A stretch of DNA of 64,000 bases from contig CALRXU020000013.1 in assembly GCA_943372215.1 (NCBI GenBank), forward strand, positions 84,819-148,818, given 5' to 3'. The stretch's first letter is position 1, and each line of letters starts with the position of its first letter. Shown in pieces: positions 44,201 to 50,309 of this stretch. Position numbers and translations under genes: made by a program. This DNA is from UBA6183 sp943372215. Its GTDB lineage: Bacteria > Bacteroidota > Bacteroidia > UKL13-3. Below the pieces are notes generated by a model. The model searched no databases and was not told the origin of the DNA. It worked only from the letters and a program-made list of their open reading frames with translations.

Positions 44201-45268
44201 TGTCAAATCAACCATATAAATGCCATCGTCAGTGTTATTGGTGGTGTAGCCAGAGGTAAAAAACAATTTGGTAAAGTCTTTATTATATTGAAAACCCCTT
44301 ACACTATACCTATACGATAATGTTTTCATAGTGCTTGTATACTCTCCATTCTCATCAATATTTATTGCGTGAATGGTAGCGAAAGGGATTCGGGATAGGT
44401 TATTGTCATAAACACCCAGCACGTAATCTGTGCCTCCCCACATGAGTTTTGTGCCATCATCTGAAACTTCTGCTTCGCAAATAATCTTATCAAAAAAAGT
44501 AGTTTTGTCGTATGTTAGTGTGGTAGCTGATGATATGCCAAAATTTACACCGGTATTGCTACTTAACACCACTTTTTGAATGTCCTGAGCGGTAACAAAA
44601 TACAAATACCTATTGCCCGACAACACCTTACTGCATGCAATTCCTGCTGTGGCCACAAGAAATCCATTATTAGTAAAAGTGTAATAGGGCCTGCTTGCAA
44701 TTGTTACAGGAATGCCATTTACAGCATAATCAGTAATGGTAACGGTATTTTGTGGCAAGGTTACGGTTACTATTTTGGCATGCAGCCTAATGGCCACGTT
44801 TGGATCAAAACTCACATAAAATAAGTAATACCTTTTGGTACAGTTTGGTGTTTCAACAAAAGGTACAATAGTAACTTGGGTGCTGGCATTCCAATAACCA
44901 GTTATTCCAGAAGTGGGGCTGAATTGGGGTGGAACAGGCAAGGTAGCTATTTGTGCATCATTGCCATCATACACTTTATAATCCCGCACATAAAAATATA
45001 CGCCACCCTTGTTATCATTAGCTATGGCAACCGGCCCTAGAGCTGAGTTTGAAAAGGTTTTTGCAATGTTTGGTGGCATTTGATTATTGGGTGTGGCATC
45101 AAATTCTAGCAACTTATCGCCAGCTACCCATGGCTCTACCTGGGTATTTTGCGCAAGTACGGGTAAGTAAAACAGGGCTGTTAAAGCCAGCAATAATAGG
45201 ATGTGCCGCTTAAGCGGTGGCTGCCCTACGTGCCTTGACGTTTGGCAGGGATTGGTTGTTGTTTTCAT
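41066..45268 (-). CDS. Large T9SS type A surface protein with parallel beta-helix region
   Basis: 1400 residues. Signal peptide with a long N-region (LKRHILLLLALTALFYLPVLAQ). Residues about 40-430 form WD/propeller-like beta repeats (YLFYVSFDPN, LSYRYSVRGFQYNKDFTKLFFTSG). From about 470 to 960 the sequence has right-handed parallel beta-helix character (repeated G-I-x-I-N, NIINNVSWGIITTNAVGG, SDNTITVRNNGYWL). The C-terminal part has a beta domain and a type A sorting domain (SILIYPNPNNGSFTLTG, ending TTVQKISIR). Probably exported and anchored at the cell surface, as an adhesin or polysaccharide-binding protein; no catalytic residues can be assigned. Its end overlaps the next gene. Confidence 0.9.
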   Translation of the reverse strand: MKTTTNPCQTSRHVGQPPLKRHILLLLALTALFYLPVLAQNTQVEPWVAGDKLLEFDATPNNQMPPNIAKTFSNSALGPVAIANDNKGGVYFYVRDYKVYDGNDAQIATLPVPPQFSPTSGITGYWNASTQVTIVPFVETPNCTKRYYLFYVSFDPNVAIRLHAKIVTVTLPQNTVTITDYAVNGIPVTIASRPYYTFTNNGFLVATAGIACSKVLSGNRYLYFVTAQDIQKVVLSSNTGVNFGISSATTLTYDKTTFFDKIICEAEVSDDGTKLMWGGTDYVLGVYDNNLSRIPFATIHAINIDENGEYTSTMKTLSYRYSVRGFQYNKDFTKLFFTSGYTTNNTDDGIYMVDLTNPFNITLTQILATKGFANSQLQMSENGLIYALSGNQLLGLNPQTGAKEHNLFLSSIVPSTQHYQFLPSKIYGDWNNPFHNPFFDNPILNDEYQPIVINTSTTWNASTFNKTALKITKGITVTGVGTVFRIDNLSLEFTEEAKIRVEGGAKLELANNCTLRGMACLNTMWQGIELKDYRVNNNPVGVSFINTQSNNGFTTIRDAYTAINMESDFTFVNDALGNVKFIANETGIHFNGGGVIDYFTKAIFDNDVPLVNQSRGSNNGYTDGLKRGIYAMYGTNPTIKLPATQWSASYKITGGQYGYYINKRNVLASYPFILRGPNLQCTNPKMASIQLLLAPTTGDQVKELYIEQVQFKNCANAVILDYLPQLYPPGTLVASINRCVFDNITNYGININRGNGRKIYIGRNPANENDPTYRNQFVNSGTAAIYLFSNESWDRIDDGTEIYITHNTITGRTNGSTGIWLAEPSGGVRKYKSLKINRNIINNVSWGIITTNAVGGNPNDPKYDKYVLGQYPLNEMSDNTITVRNNGYWLGGTVGIKPTSSGGVNHLRNQISPATNTGSRSIRSLQLSVCPNSLVYDNRTSTGYGLSATGSMVNSNYYCNQFSQAQEGITLTSHMLRITNPTTHGVVGSESRSNYFINRPAGAKDIHLVQSFNNHNLWVFHGAPPQIVYTSPINYSSTLPPAANIVAGYGPDICGLNNLPADPGNGNGVGAAPGASGVEKFSLKYYDQVQHRMGYQQNPITNTNIINLVDAEALMAYPETQAQALNLINSIDASTECANQQELMADYKLLYQTYLNYLINATTPRSMGDEAVAILTTIAQKNGITQSPAAFTARAILWDERQLRIEVEAFEPELVLAGNISADCGFTNLAANAVYLQRNTNQLMAEVAYTDENGAFAFNPDVVNTYNDGYQYRYVLTAPDGTNLYSPYAPIRELALLSDYEFTCALGKKGAAKQLPTKPSNQTTNNSILIYPNPNNGSFTLTGVENTAAVSVSDLTGKLLIQQVSISSNGTVELGNLSSGLYLLNIKQHGTTTVQKISIR

Positions 45269-45366
45269 TATGTATTAAATTAGGGGTGTATGTTTTATTA
45301 TTGTTTTATCATCATGTAAATGCATAAAGGTATGCGTAGGTCAGGTGGGTATTGCGGTTAACGGGC

Positions 45367-45744
45367 TTATGCATTACCCCCGTGCTGCAAAGTGGCACGG
45401 GCTACTTGCCGCGGTTTTGGCTTAGTGGTATTATAACCATAAATGGCTATATCTTTTAACCAGCGTATGGTGTAATCGTCCTCGCAATGTTGCGCCAATT
45501 TTATATGAAGGGTTAACACAATGGCATCATGGTTTAACCCCCCATTAACCAGCTTAACAAACAACAACAGGGTTTCTATCAAAGCCCAATAAGGCTGGTA
45601 TAGCAAGGGTTGCCGTTTAGGTTTACGGTGCTTTGTTTCGTTTATTTTGGCTTTGCGGTAATGGTTTAACATTTCTCTTGTAATCATTGTTAAAATGGTT
45701 TGTATTTTACCCCGTTTGCTGCGGTTTACCTTATAACAGTGCAT
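45367..45744 (-). CDS. Small basic protein of unknown function
   Basis: 125 residues, very basic at both ends (RSKRGKIQ, KHRKPKRQ and KPKPRQVAR), with a hydrophobic helical middle (YWALIETLLLFVKLVNGGLNHDAIVLTLHIKLAQHC). No signal peptide and no family I recognise. Two internal Met codons (20 and 25) are alternative starts. It lies 98 bases before the large surface-protein gene on the same strand and faces away from the HTH regulator. It may be a real small DNA- or RNA-binding protein, or a decayed gene. The long open frame and tidy basic pattern favour a real gene, but weakly. Confidence 0.5.
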   Translation of the reverse strand: MHCYKVNRSKRGKIQTILTMITREMLNHYRKAKINETKHRKPKRQPLLYQPYWALIETLLLFVKLVNGGLNHDAIVLTLHIKLAQHCEDDYTIRWLKDIAIYGYNTTKPKPRQVARATLQHGGNA

Positions 45745-45806
45745 AAGGTTAACTGATGTGGTAAAGTTGCTATATGTATGTTTTTAACTTCCTTTTGTTT
45801 GGTATG

Positions 45807-45838
45807 TTTGGTTTTGTAAGGGTTTACGTGTTATTTTG
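45807..45838 (+). promoter_or_regulatory. Promoter of the HTH regulator gene
   Basis: TTTG (45807-45810), 20 bases, then TTATTTTG (45831-45838), one mismatch from TAnnTTTG. The predicted start of transcription is about 55 bases before the ATG. Two direct AGCCTAA copies (45869-45875 and 45883-45889) lie in the leader and may be an operator. Confidence 0.5.
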
Positions 45839-45899
45839 CACTTTAAAAAACCGAAATTAATGCTATAAAGCCTAACAAATTTAGCCTAAAGTACAAAAT

Positions 45900-46346
45900 A
45901 TGCAAGAAAATAATAACGTACCGTCCAATACAAAAGATAGGTTGTTGAAATTCATTGAGTTAAACTCTATTTCGCTGCACCGTTTTCACCAAAAAATAGG
46001 GGTATCTAACGGATATTTGGCTAAGGTGGAGAGCATTGGTTCGCCTGTAATTGAACGAATAGCCGAAATTTATCCAGATTTAAGTTTAGATTGGCTATTT
46101 ACAGGCAAAGGCAATATGCTACGCAGCCAGCAAAAACCTACAGAAACAACTGCACAAGCCAATGCGCAAGAGGTTATTGAGTTGCAGCGCAAAGTGATTA
46201 ATTTATTGGAGCAGCAACAAAAACCAGAACGCACCCAACCTCCACAAAATGTGGAGGGCGCCATGGCTTACTTGGAGGATTATTTGGTGCGTTTGGGAGT
46301 ACAACACCAATCAAGGAATAAAAGAACTGGTAGTAAGGATAAATAA
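45900..46346 (+). CDS. Helix-turn-helix transcriptional regulator
   Basis: 148 residues. The N-terminal about 70 residues are a phage-repressor-like HTH domain (LLKFIELNSISLHRFHQKIG, SNGYLAKVESIG) followed by the Bacteroidota-typical IYPDLSLDWLFTGKGNML. A Gln-rich coiled segment (EVIELQRKVINLLEQQQK) comes next, probably for oligomerisation, with a basic tail. Such proteins are local repressors. It is the only regulator near the four-gene membrane cassette (46533-48557) and the T9SS pair, so it may control one of them. That is inference from position. Confidence 0.85.
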   Translation: MQENNNVPSNTKDRLLKFIELNSISLHRFHQKIGVSNGYLAKVESIGSPVIERIAEIYPDLSLDWLFTGKGNMLRSQQKPTETTAQANAQEVIELQRKVINLLEQQQKPERTQPPQNVEGAMAYLEDYLVRLGVQHQSRNKRTGSKDK

Positions 46347-46532
46347 GAGCGGCTTTTTTATTGTTTTAGGGTTATTAGTAACAACGTAGTGGGTTAAAAA
46401 TTTGTTCTTAACAGTACAGCTAAACTATATAACAGGTTCAACTATGCATTGGGCTTGCAGCCTAAACCCACCTTATTTTTTGCTTAATAAAAAAATACAA
46501 TTGTTATGGCCTTTATGGCAAGGCTGCGCTTA

Positions 46533-46967
46533 TTAAGGTTTTATTAATGGTGTTTGTGTTTTAATGATATGTATTTTCATTTTTAGTTTGGCTTGGCGCA
46601 AAGCATTGTTTTTAATGCTAAGTTTGGCCTCGGTTAGCTTAACACGCAATAATTTATACAATTCATTCACTTTATCTTGCCAATCCGTATTCTCGTCTAA
46701 ACCATTAAAATCATTTTGTTCGGCCATCCATATAATGGTTGTCATGTGCAAAATGTACTCATCATTCAGCTCTTTTAATAGCAACTGCTCTTGTTGCATT
46801 AACTCATTTAGGTGGTTTATTTCTTCTTCTAATAAAGCTACCGTTTGCAATACCTGCTTTTTAAGTGCGCGCTTGGCGTAGCTATAAGCAAAGGCTTGGC
46901 GCATAATTAATATAAAATACAAGGCAGACAATGCGGTGCCTGCTATAAGTACATAAATACTACTCAT
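46533..46967 (-). CDS. Membrane-anchored coiled-coil protein (cassette gene 4)
   Basis: 144 residues. One N-terminal membrane segment (YVLIAGTALSALYFILIMRQ), then a long charged coiled coil (KKQVLQTVALLEEEINHLNELMQQEQLLLKE), a short acidic loop (NDFNGLDENTDWQD) and a second helical part ending KPIHIIKTQ-like. No kinase, HAMP or enzymatic domain is present. Its ATG overlaps the stop of the upstream 7TM gene by 4 bases (ATGA), so it is co-translated with it. I know no family name. The architecture suggests a scaffold or sensor that transmits state across the membrane to other proteins. Confidence 0.8.
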   Translation of the reverse strand: MSSIYVLIAGTALSALYFILIMRQAFAYSYAKRALKKQVLQTVALLEEEINHLNELMQQEQLLLKELNDEYILHMTTIIWMAEQNDFNGLDENTDWQDKVNELYKLLRVKLTEAKLSIKNNALRQAKLKMKIHIIKTQTPLIKP

Positions 46968-47590
46968 GATGGATAAAATTTGTGTTGGTTTAAATAAAAA
47001 AATAAGGCAAACAGCAGCAATAAATTAGAAAATATATTCATTAAATCCTGCAATACATACCAATTAAGAATGGTAAGCTCTGGCAAAAAGATAAAACCTA
47101 AATGGCTGAATACAATAAATAAAAACCGGGCCTGAAAAGCCAGAATAATGCCAAGTTGCCATACCCCAAACAGGCCCAGCTTAACCCATTGCACCTGCGC
47201 AAATATGGATATGGCCAGTAAAAAAACCACTTGCAACAAGCGGGCTTGAGTGGGATAGGCCGGGCTGCTGTAAACTGCCCACAGCATGTAAACAGCGAAG
47301 GCGGCAAACAACAGGTAATACACTTTTTGCAGGGTTGGCGAGTACTTTAAACCAATGAGGATTTGTATCACAAAAAACATTTCGCCAATAGTATACCATC
47401 CAAATAAAACCATGTTATTACCCTGCAAGACCAACGACACATAGCTAATAAGTTCGCTTGCAGCCAAAAACACCGCCATCCACCGCAGCACACGCAAGGG
47501 CTGCAATATAAAACCCTGCCAGTGCGCAAGTGCATACACAAACAGGGGAATAAAGGAAAGTCGGCCTATATGTTGAATTACTTGTAACAT
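46964..47590 (-). CDS. Seven-helix membrane protein B (cassette gene 3)
   Basis: 208 residues with about six or seven membrane helices. The pattern NNMVLFGWYTIGEMFFVIQILIG aligns with NNM...YTVVEYACM of the 214-residue protein two genes upstream, so they are diverged paralogues. Other hydrophobic stretches are YYLLFAAFAVYMLW and LLQVVFLLAISIFA. No catalytic motif. Related Bacteroidota 7TM proteins occur next to histidine kinases, where they may be sensors; here no kinase is adjacent. It starts 3 bases after the GTEG gene stop and overlaps the coiled-coil gene. Confidence 0.82.
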   Translation of the reverse strand: MLQVIQHIGRLSFIPLFVYALAHWQGFILQPLRVLRWMAVFLAASELISYVSLVLQGNNMVLFGWYTIGEMFFVIQILIGLKYSPTLQKVYYLLFAAFAVYMLWAVYSSPAYPTQARLLQVVFLLAISIFAQVQWVKLGLFGVWQLGIILAFQARFLFIVFSHLGFIFLPELTILNWYVLQDLMNIFSNLLLLFALFFYLNQHKFYPS

Positions 47591-47593
47591 TTA

Positions 47594-47905
47594 CTATAAG
47601 GGACTTCCTGCTGTATCGCAACGGTGAGGGCATCCGCTGCTAAAGTCAGCAATAGTGCCGTTTGTTTGGTCGTTTTGGTTGGCATCAGCCCCTACTAAAA
47701 TCAATTGTTTTTCGCCAACATCGTTTAAAGCGTAGTATATGCGTATGCCCATGTTGCCTTCTTGTTGCAGTATTTTTTCTAAAATATCTCTGCCAAAAAA
47801 ATGCGCCCGCGTATCGGTTGGGGCAATGGTGCTGCGGTAATTTGCTGTCCATTGTGCGGCTGTTTCCAAATCAATGGGTGCGCCTTCTGTTCCGTTAAAT
47901 GCCAT
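47594..47905 (-). CDS. Small GTEG protein with C-terminal Cys motif (cassette gene 2)
   Basis: 103 residues from MAFNGTEGAPIDL at 47905; the longer frame to 47965 adds residues encoded within the upstream gene. The sequence resembles a small Bacteroidota family of unknown function that starts with a GTEG motif, has AHFFGRDILEKIL and GIRIYYALNDVGEKQLILVGADANQND, and ends in a CPxxC-type motif (SGCPHRCDTAG). Three properties stand out: no signal peptide, a conserved GADA loop and paired cysteines, which could bind metal. It sits between two paralogous 7TM genes in a tight operon, an arrangement worth comparing across genomes. Confidence 0.8.
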   Translation of the reverse strand: MAFNGTEGAPIDLETAAQWTANYRSTIAPTDTRAHFFGRDILEKILQQEGNMGIRIYYALNDVGEKQLILVGADANQNDQTNGTIADFSSGCPHRCDTAGSPL

Positions 47906-47912
47906 ATTGGTT

Positions 47913-48557
47913 TTATTTTGGTGTTGGTTTATTTTTAAAGCCAAATATATAAAAAATACTTGCAATTAAATATACCACAGAGTGTATAATACCAAACTGC
48001 TCACTCACCACACGGCCAAACTCCTTGCCTATTGCGGCATACAACAAAAAGCCCACACTGTTTACCATAAAATAAAGCAAAACACCGGCTATAATGTAAA
48101 AATCAGACGTAGGAAAATCGTTATGCCGCATTTCCTTGTAAATAACATTCACTGCTATGGCACTTATTAATACAGCAGAAATGGTGCGTACAGGGCCGTT
48201 ATATTGTGTTAAATCCACCATAAAACAGGCATAGTAAAAGGCCAAAAAGGCAAATGGCAATAAGCTTATTAATATGGTTTGTTTAAGGCGAGGTGTATGT
48301 ACTTTAAGGCTAAAAAAGTAGGCCATACAGGCATACTCCACTACCGTGTAAACATGCAACCCTGCCATATTATTAATGTTGTTATTGGCTGTTACAACAG
48401 AATAGGTATCAAAACACAGTGCTGTTATTAAAAAGTATAAAAAAAAACGCAGGTGTTTGGGAAGCCGCTTAACATGGCGTAAGCCCAATAAAATAGGGAT
48501 TATGATGGCATAAACCGAGGTATAAAGGAATATTTCTTGGAAGGTTTTTACGCTCAT
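47913..48557 (-). CDS. Seven-helix membrane protein A (cassette gene 1)
   Basis: 214 residues with about seven membrane helices (FLYTSVYAIIIPILLGL, LYFLITALCFDTYSVV, VYTVVEYACMAYFFSL, ISLLPFAFLAFYYACF, YIIAGVLLYFMVNSVGFLL, HSVVYLIASIFYIFGF). It is the first gene of the four-gene cassette and the paralogue of the 208-residue protein. The HVYTVVEY segment, a Glu in a membrane helix after a Tyr-Thr, is shared by this 7TM family. No enzymatic residues are evident. It has a long 5' leader (about 220 bases) with hairpins and an upstream promoter. Confidence 0.82.
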   Translation of the reverse strand: MSVKTFQEIFLYTSVYAIIIPILLGLRHVKRLPKHLRFFLYFLITALCFDTYSVVTANNNINNMAGLHVYTVVEYACMAYFFSLKVHTPRLKQTILISLLPFAFLAFYYACFMVDLTQYNGPVRTISAVLISAIAVNVIYKEMRHNDFPTSDFYIIAGVLLYFMVNSVGFLLYAAIGKEFGRVVSEQFGIIHSVVYLIASIFYIFGFKNKPTPK

Positions 48558-48785
48558 GCTATACAGGTATGTTTGTTATTGCCGTAAGTGCACATTATAT
48601 TAATCTATAGGTTAAAAAGTAACCTTTACTTGGTATTAAGGCTAGTAAAGGATGGCAGTAAAAAACATTGCTTACGGCATTGCCCACTAACCCAAACGTG
48701 CTTTATTACTTGGGCTGGGCTAATTAAATAAGTATATATTGGCATGTATTGGTGCAATTACGATTTCGCTCTAATAAGTTTAGCG

Positions 48786-48818
48786 CAAAGGTATAACAAA
48801 CCAATAGTAGCAATCAAG
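48786..48818 (-). promoter_or_regulatory. Promoter of the four-gene membrane cassette
   Basis: Minus strand: CTTG (48818-48815), 21 bases, TACCTTTG (48793-48786), an exact -7 consensus with a near -33. Predicted start of transcription is at about 48779, leaving a leader of about 220 bases before the first ATG at 48557. Confidence 0.5.
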
Positions 48819-48900
48819 AGTAGAAATACCCTTTTTTCATGGGGTAAATACTCTTTTTTTTAAGGGTTTTTACCCTACTCATTTATAGGGTAAATACTTT
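48818..48900. promoter_or_regulatory. Cluster of TACCC/GGGTA boxes upstream of the cassette promoter
   Basis: Half-sites within 83 bases: GAGTAGAAATACCC (48818-48831), GGGGTAAATACTC (48841-48853), TTTTTACCCTACTC (48867-48880) and AGGGTAAATACTT (48887-48899). They occur in both orientations, so pairs form inverted repeats such as TACCCTA and TAGGGTA. Position directly upstream of the -33 box suggests a binding site of an activator or repressor. Confidence 0.5.
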
Positions 48901-49057
48901 TTTGTTTTGTTGCTGAAACATTCTTTTAGGGGTATGAAAAGGAAAATGGGCTTGTTGCATTGGGCAGAAGCAATTAAAAACCACCGTTTAACTAAAAAAA
49001 AGAAGAGTAACAACGCTATTGCTTGCTAAACTGGTGAAACCGCAACACCCCTAAAAC

Positions 49058-50257
49058 TTAAAACTTCTCTCCCTCAGCCGAGCGTATCCTACGCACTAAA
49101 ACTAATGTAAGCAAAGCTCCTGCCACACTCATTAAACCCACCAAGTTGTAGTTGCTCATTTCGCCACTGGGTTGTTTAACAATAATTACTCCTGCAATGT
49201 AAGAGGCCAGGCCCGCACTTAATTGTTGCATACTGGAAACAATGCTCATAAAACTGCCTCTGTTTTGTGGGCTTACCGTTGCGGTAACCATGGCCTGTGC
49301 AGGGATAAAACGCCCGCTGCTAATGGCAAAAAACGCTGATGTCGCAATAAGAGCAAACCAAATATCAATGCGGGGCATGTTGGTAATAAACAGAATGGGT
49401 ATACAACTAAGTGATACAAACCAAGTAAATACTTTTAGCTTGCCTGCCTTATCACTTAACTTACCTATAAAGGGTGATGAAGCAATGGTGCATAAACCGC
49501 CAAACAGGTAAATGTAGGATAGCTGGTGTTCTGTAAAACCAACATTGCTCACCATGTAGGGGCTCAAAAATGGGATGATGCTAAAGTGTCCAAACATCAC
49601 CACCATCATAAAGGTGATGGATTTACGTTGGTTGGGGTTTGAGGTGATGTTTTGTAAGGTTTGCCACACGGTGTTTTGCTGGGACGCTTTCAGGTGGTTT
49701 TTTAATGACGGCACAAATTTATAAATGCAAAACTGCACTGGCAGGGCCAGTATGGCTAAAAATAGAAATGGTGCGTGCCAGCTAAATTCAGTAGCAATCC
49801 ATAAACCAAAGGGTACGCCAAAAACACTTGCCGCTGAAAAGGCGGCCATAATAAATCCCATGGCCTGTCCCCTGCGTTCAAACGGAATAACATCACCCAC
49901 AATAGCCAGTACTATGGCTCCAAGTACTCCACCAAAAACTCCTGTAAATATACGTGCTGCCATTAATAACTCAAATGTGGGCGCCAAACCACAAGCTAAA
50001 GTACCTAACAAAAAACCAATGTATAAAACTTGTAAAAAACGTTTACGGTCAAACTTATCTACAATAAAAGCGGTGCAAAATCCGGATACACCTGCGCTTA
50101 GGGTGTAGGAAGATACCATTAACCCAAACTGCTGTGGGGTGATGTCAAACAAACGCATCAACTGAGGCCCCAGTGGCATCATAATCATAAAGTCCATGAT
50201 GTTGGTAAAGTTAATGGCCGCCAGCGTTAGCAAGAGCAATCTCTCTTTATTATTCAT
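49058..50257 (-). CDS. MFS transporter, drug/sugar efflux type
   Basis: 399 residues, 12 predicted membrane helices. The MFS motif A-like loop is DKFDRKRFLQ after the second helix, and the region LGAIVLAIVGDVIPFERRGQAMGF matches the AraJ/Bcr-like efflux branch. The second half repeats the pattern (GKLSDKAGKLKVF). The substrate is not predictable; efflux of small molecules is typical. The gene is followed by the 500-bp non-coding region and lies 52 bases upstream (in the leftward sense) from the T9SS type B gene stop, so it may share its direction but not necessarily its transcript. Confidence 0.92.
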   Translation of the reverse strand: MNNKERLLLLTLAAINFTNIMDFMIMMPLGPQLMRLFDITPQQFGLMVSSYTLSAGVSGFCTAFIVDKFDRKRFLQVLYIGFLLGTLACGLAPTFELLMAARIFTGVFGGVLGAIVLAIVGDVIPFERRGQAMGFIMAAFSAASVFGVPFGLWIATEFSWHAPFLFLAILALPVQFCIYKFVPSLKNHLKASQQNTVWQTLQNITSNPNQRKSITFMMVVMFGHFSIIPFLSPYMVSNVGFTEHQLSYIYLFGGLCTIASSPFIGKLSDKAGKLKVFTWFVSLSCIPILFITNMPRIDIWFALIATSAFFAISSGRFIPAQAMVTATVSPQNRGSFMSIVSSMQQLSAGLASYIAGVIIVKQPSGEMSNYNLVGLMSVAGALLTLVLVRRIRSAEGEKF

Positions 50258-50309
50258 GGCTGCAAATAACGGAATTTAATGAAGTAATTAGCCGCTGTGC
50301 CTGAATATT

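Larger units (their letters stand above)
48558..49057. other. 500-bp non-coding region with leader structures
   Basis: No gene on either strand. It holds the leader of the leftward cassette (48558-48780), a -7/-33 pair at 48786-48818 and a cluster of TACCC/GGGTA boxes to 48900. The leader has a hairpin at 48682-48720 (GCCCA and CCCAA pairing with TTGGG and TGGGC) and a 9-base complementary pair, CTTACGGCA at 48671-48679 with TGCCGTAAG at 48580-48588. 48901-49057 shows nothing I can name. Confidence 0.6.

Noticed and set aside
45367..49057. Defence island or prophage remnant
   Set aside because: No nuclease, integrase, capsid, methylase or att-like repeat is present; only unknown membrane genes and one HTH protein.
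49725..50108. 127-codon plus-strand frame in the MFS gene
   Set aside because: Antisense to conserved MFS helices; Ala/Asn/Pro-rich shadow.
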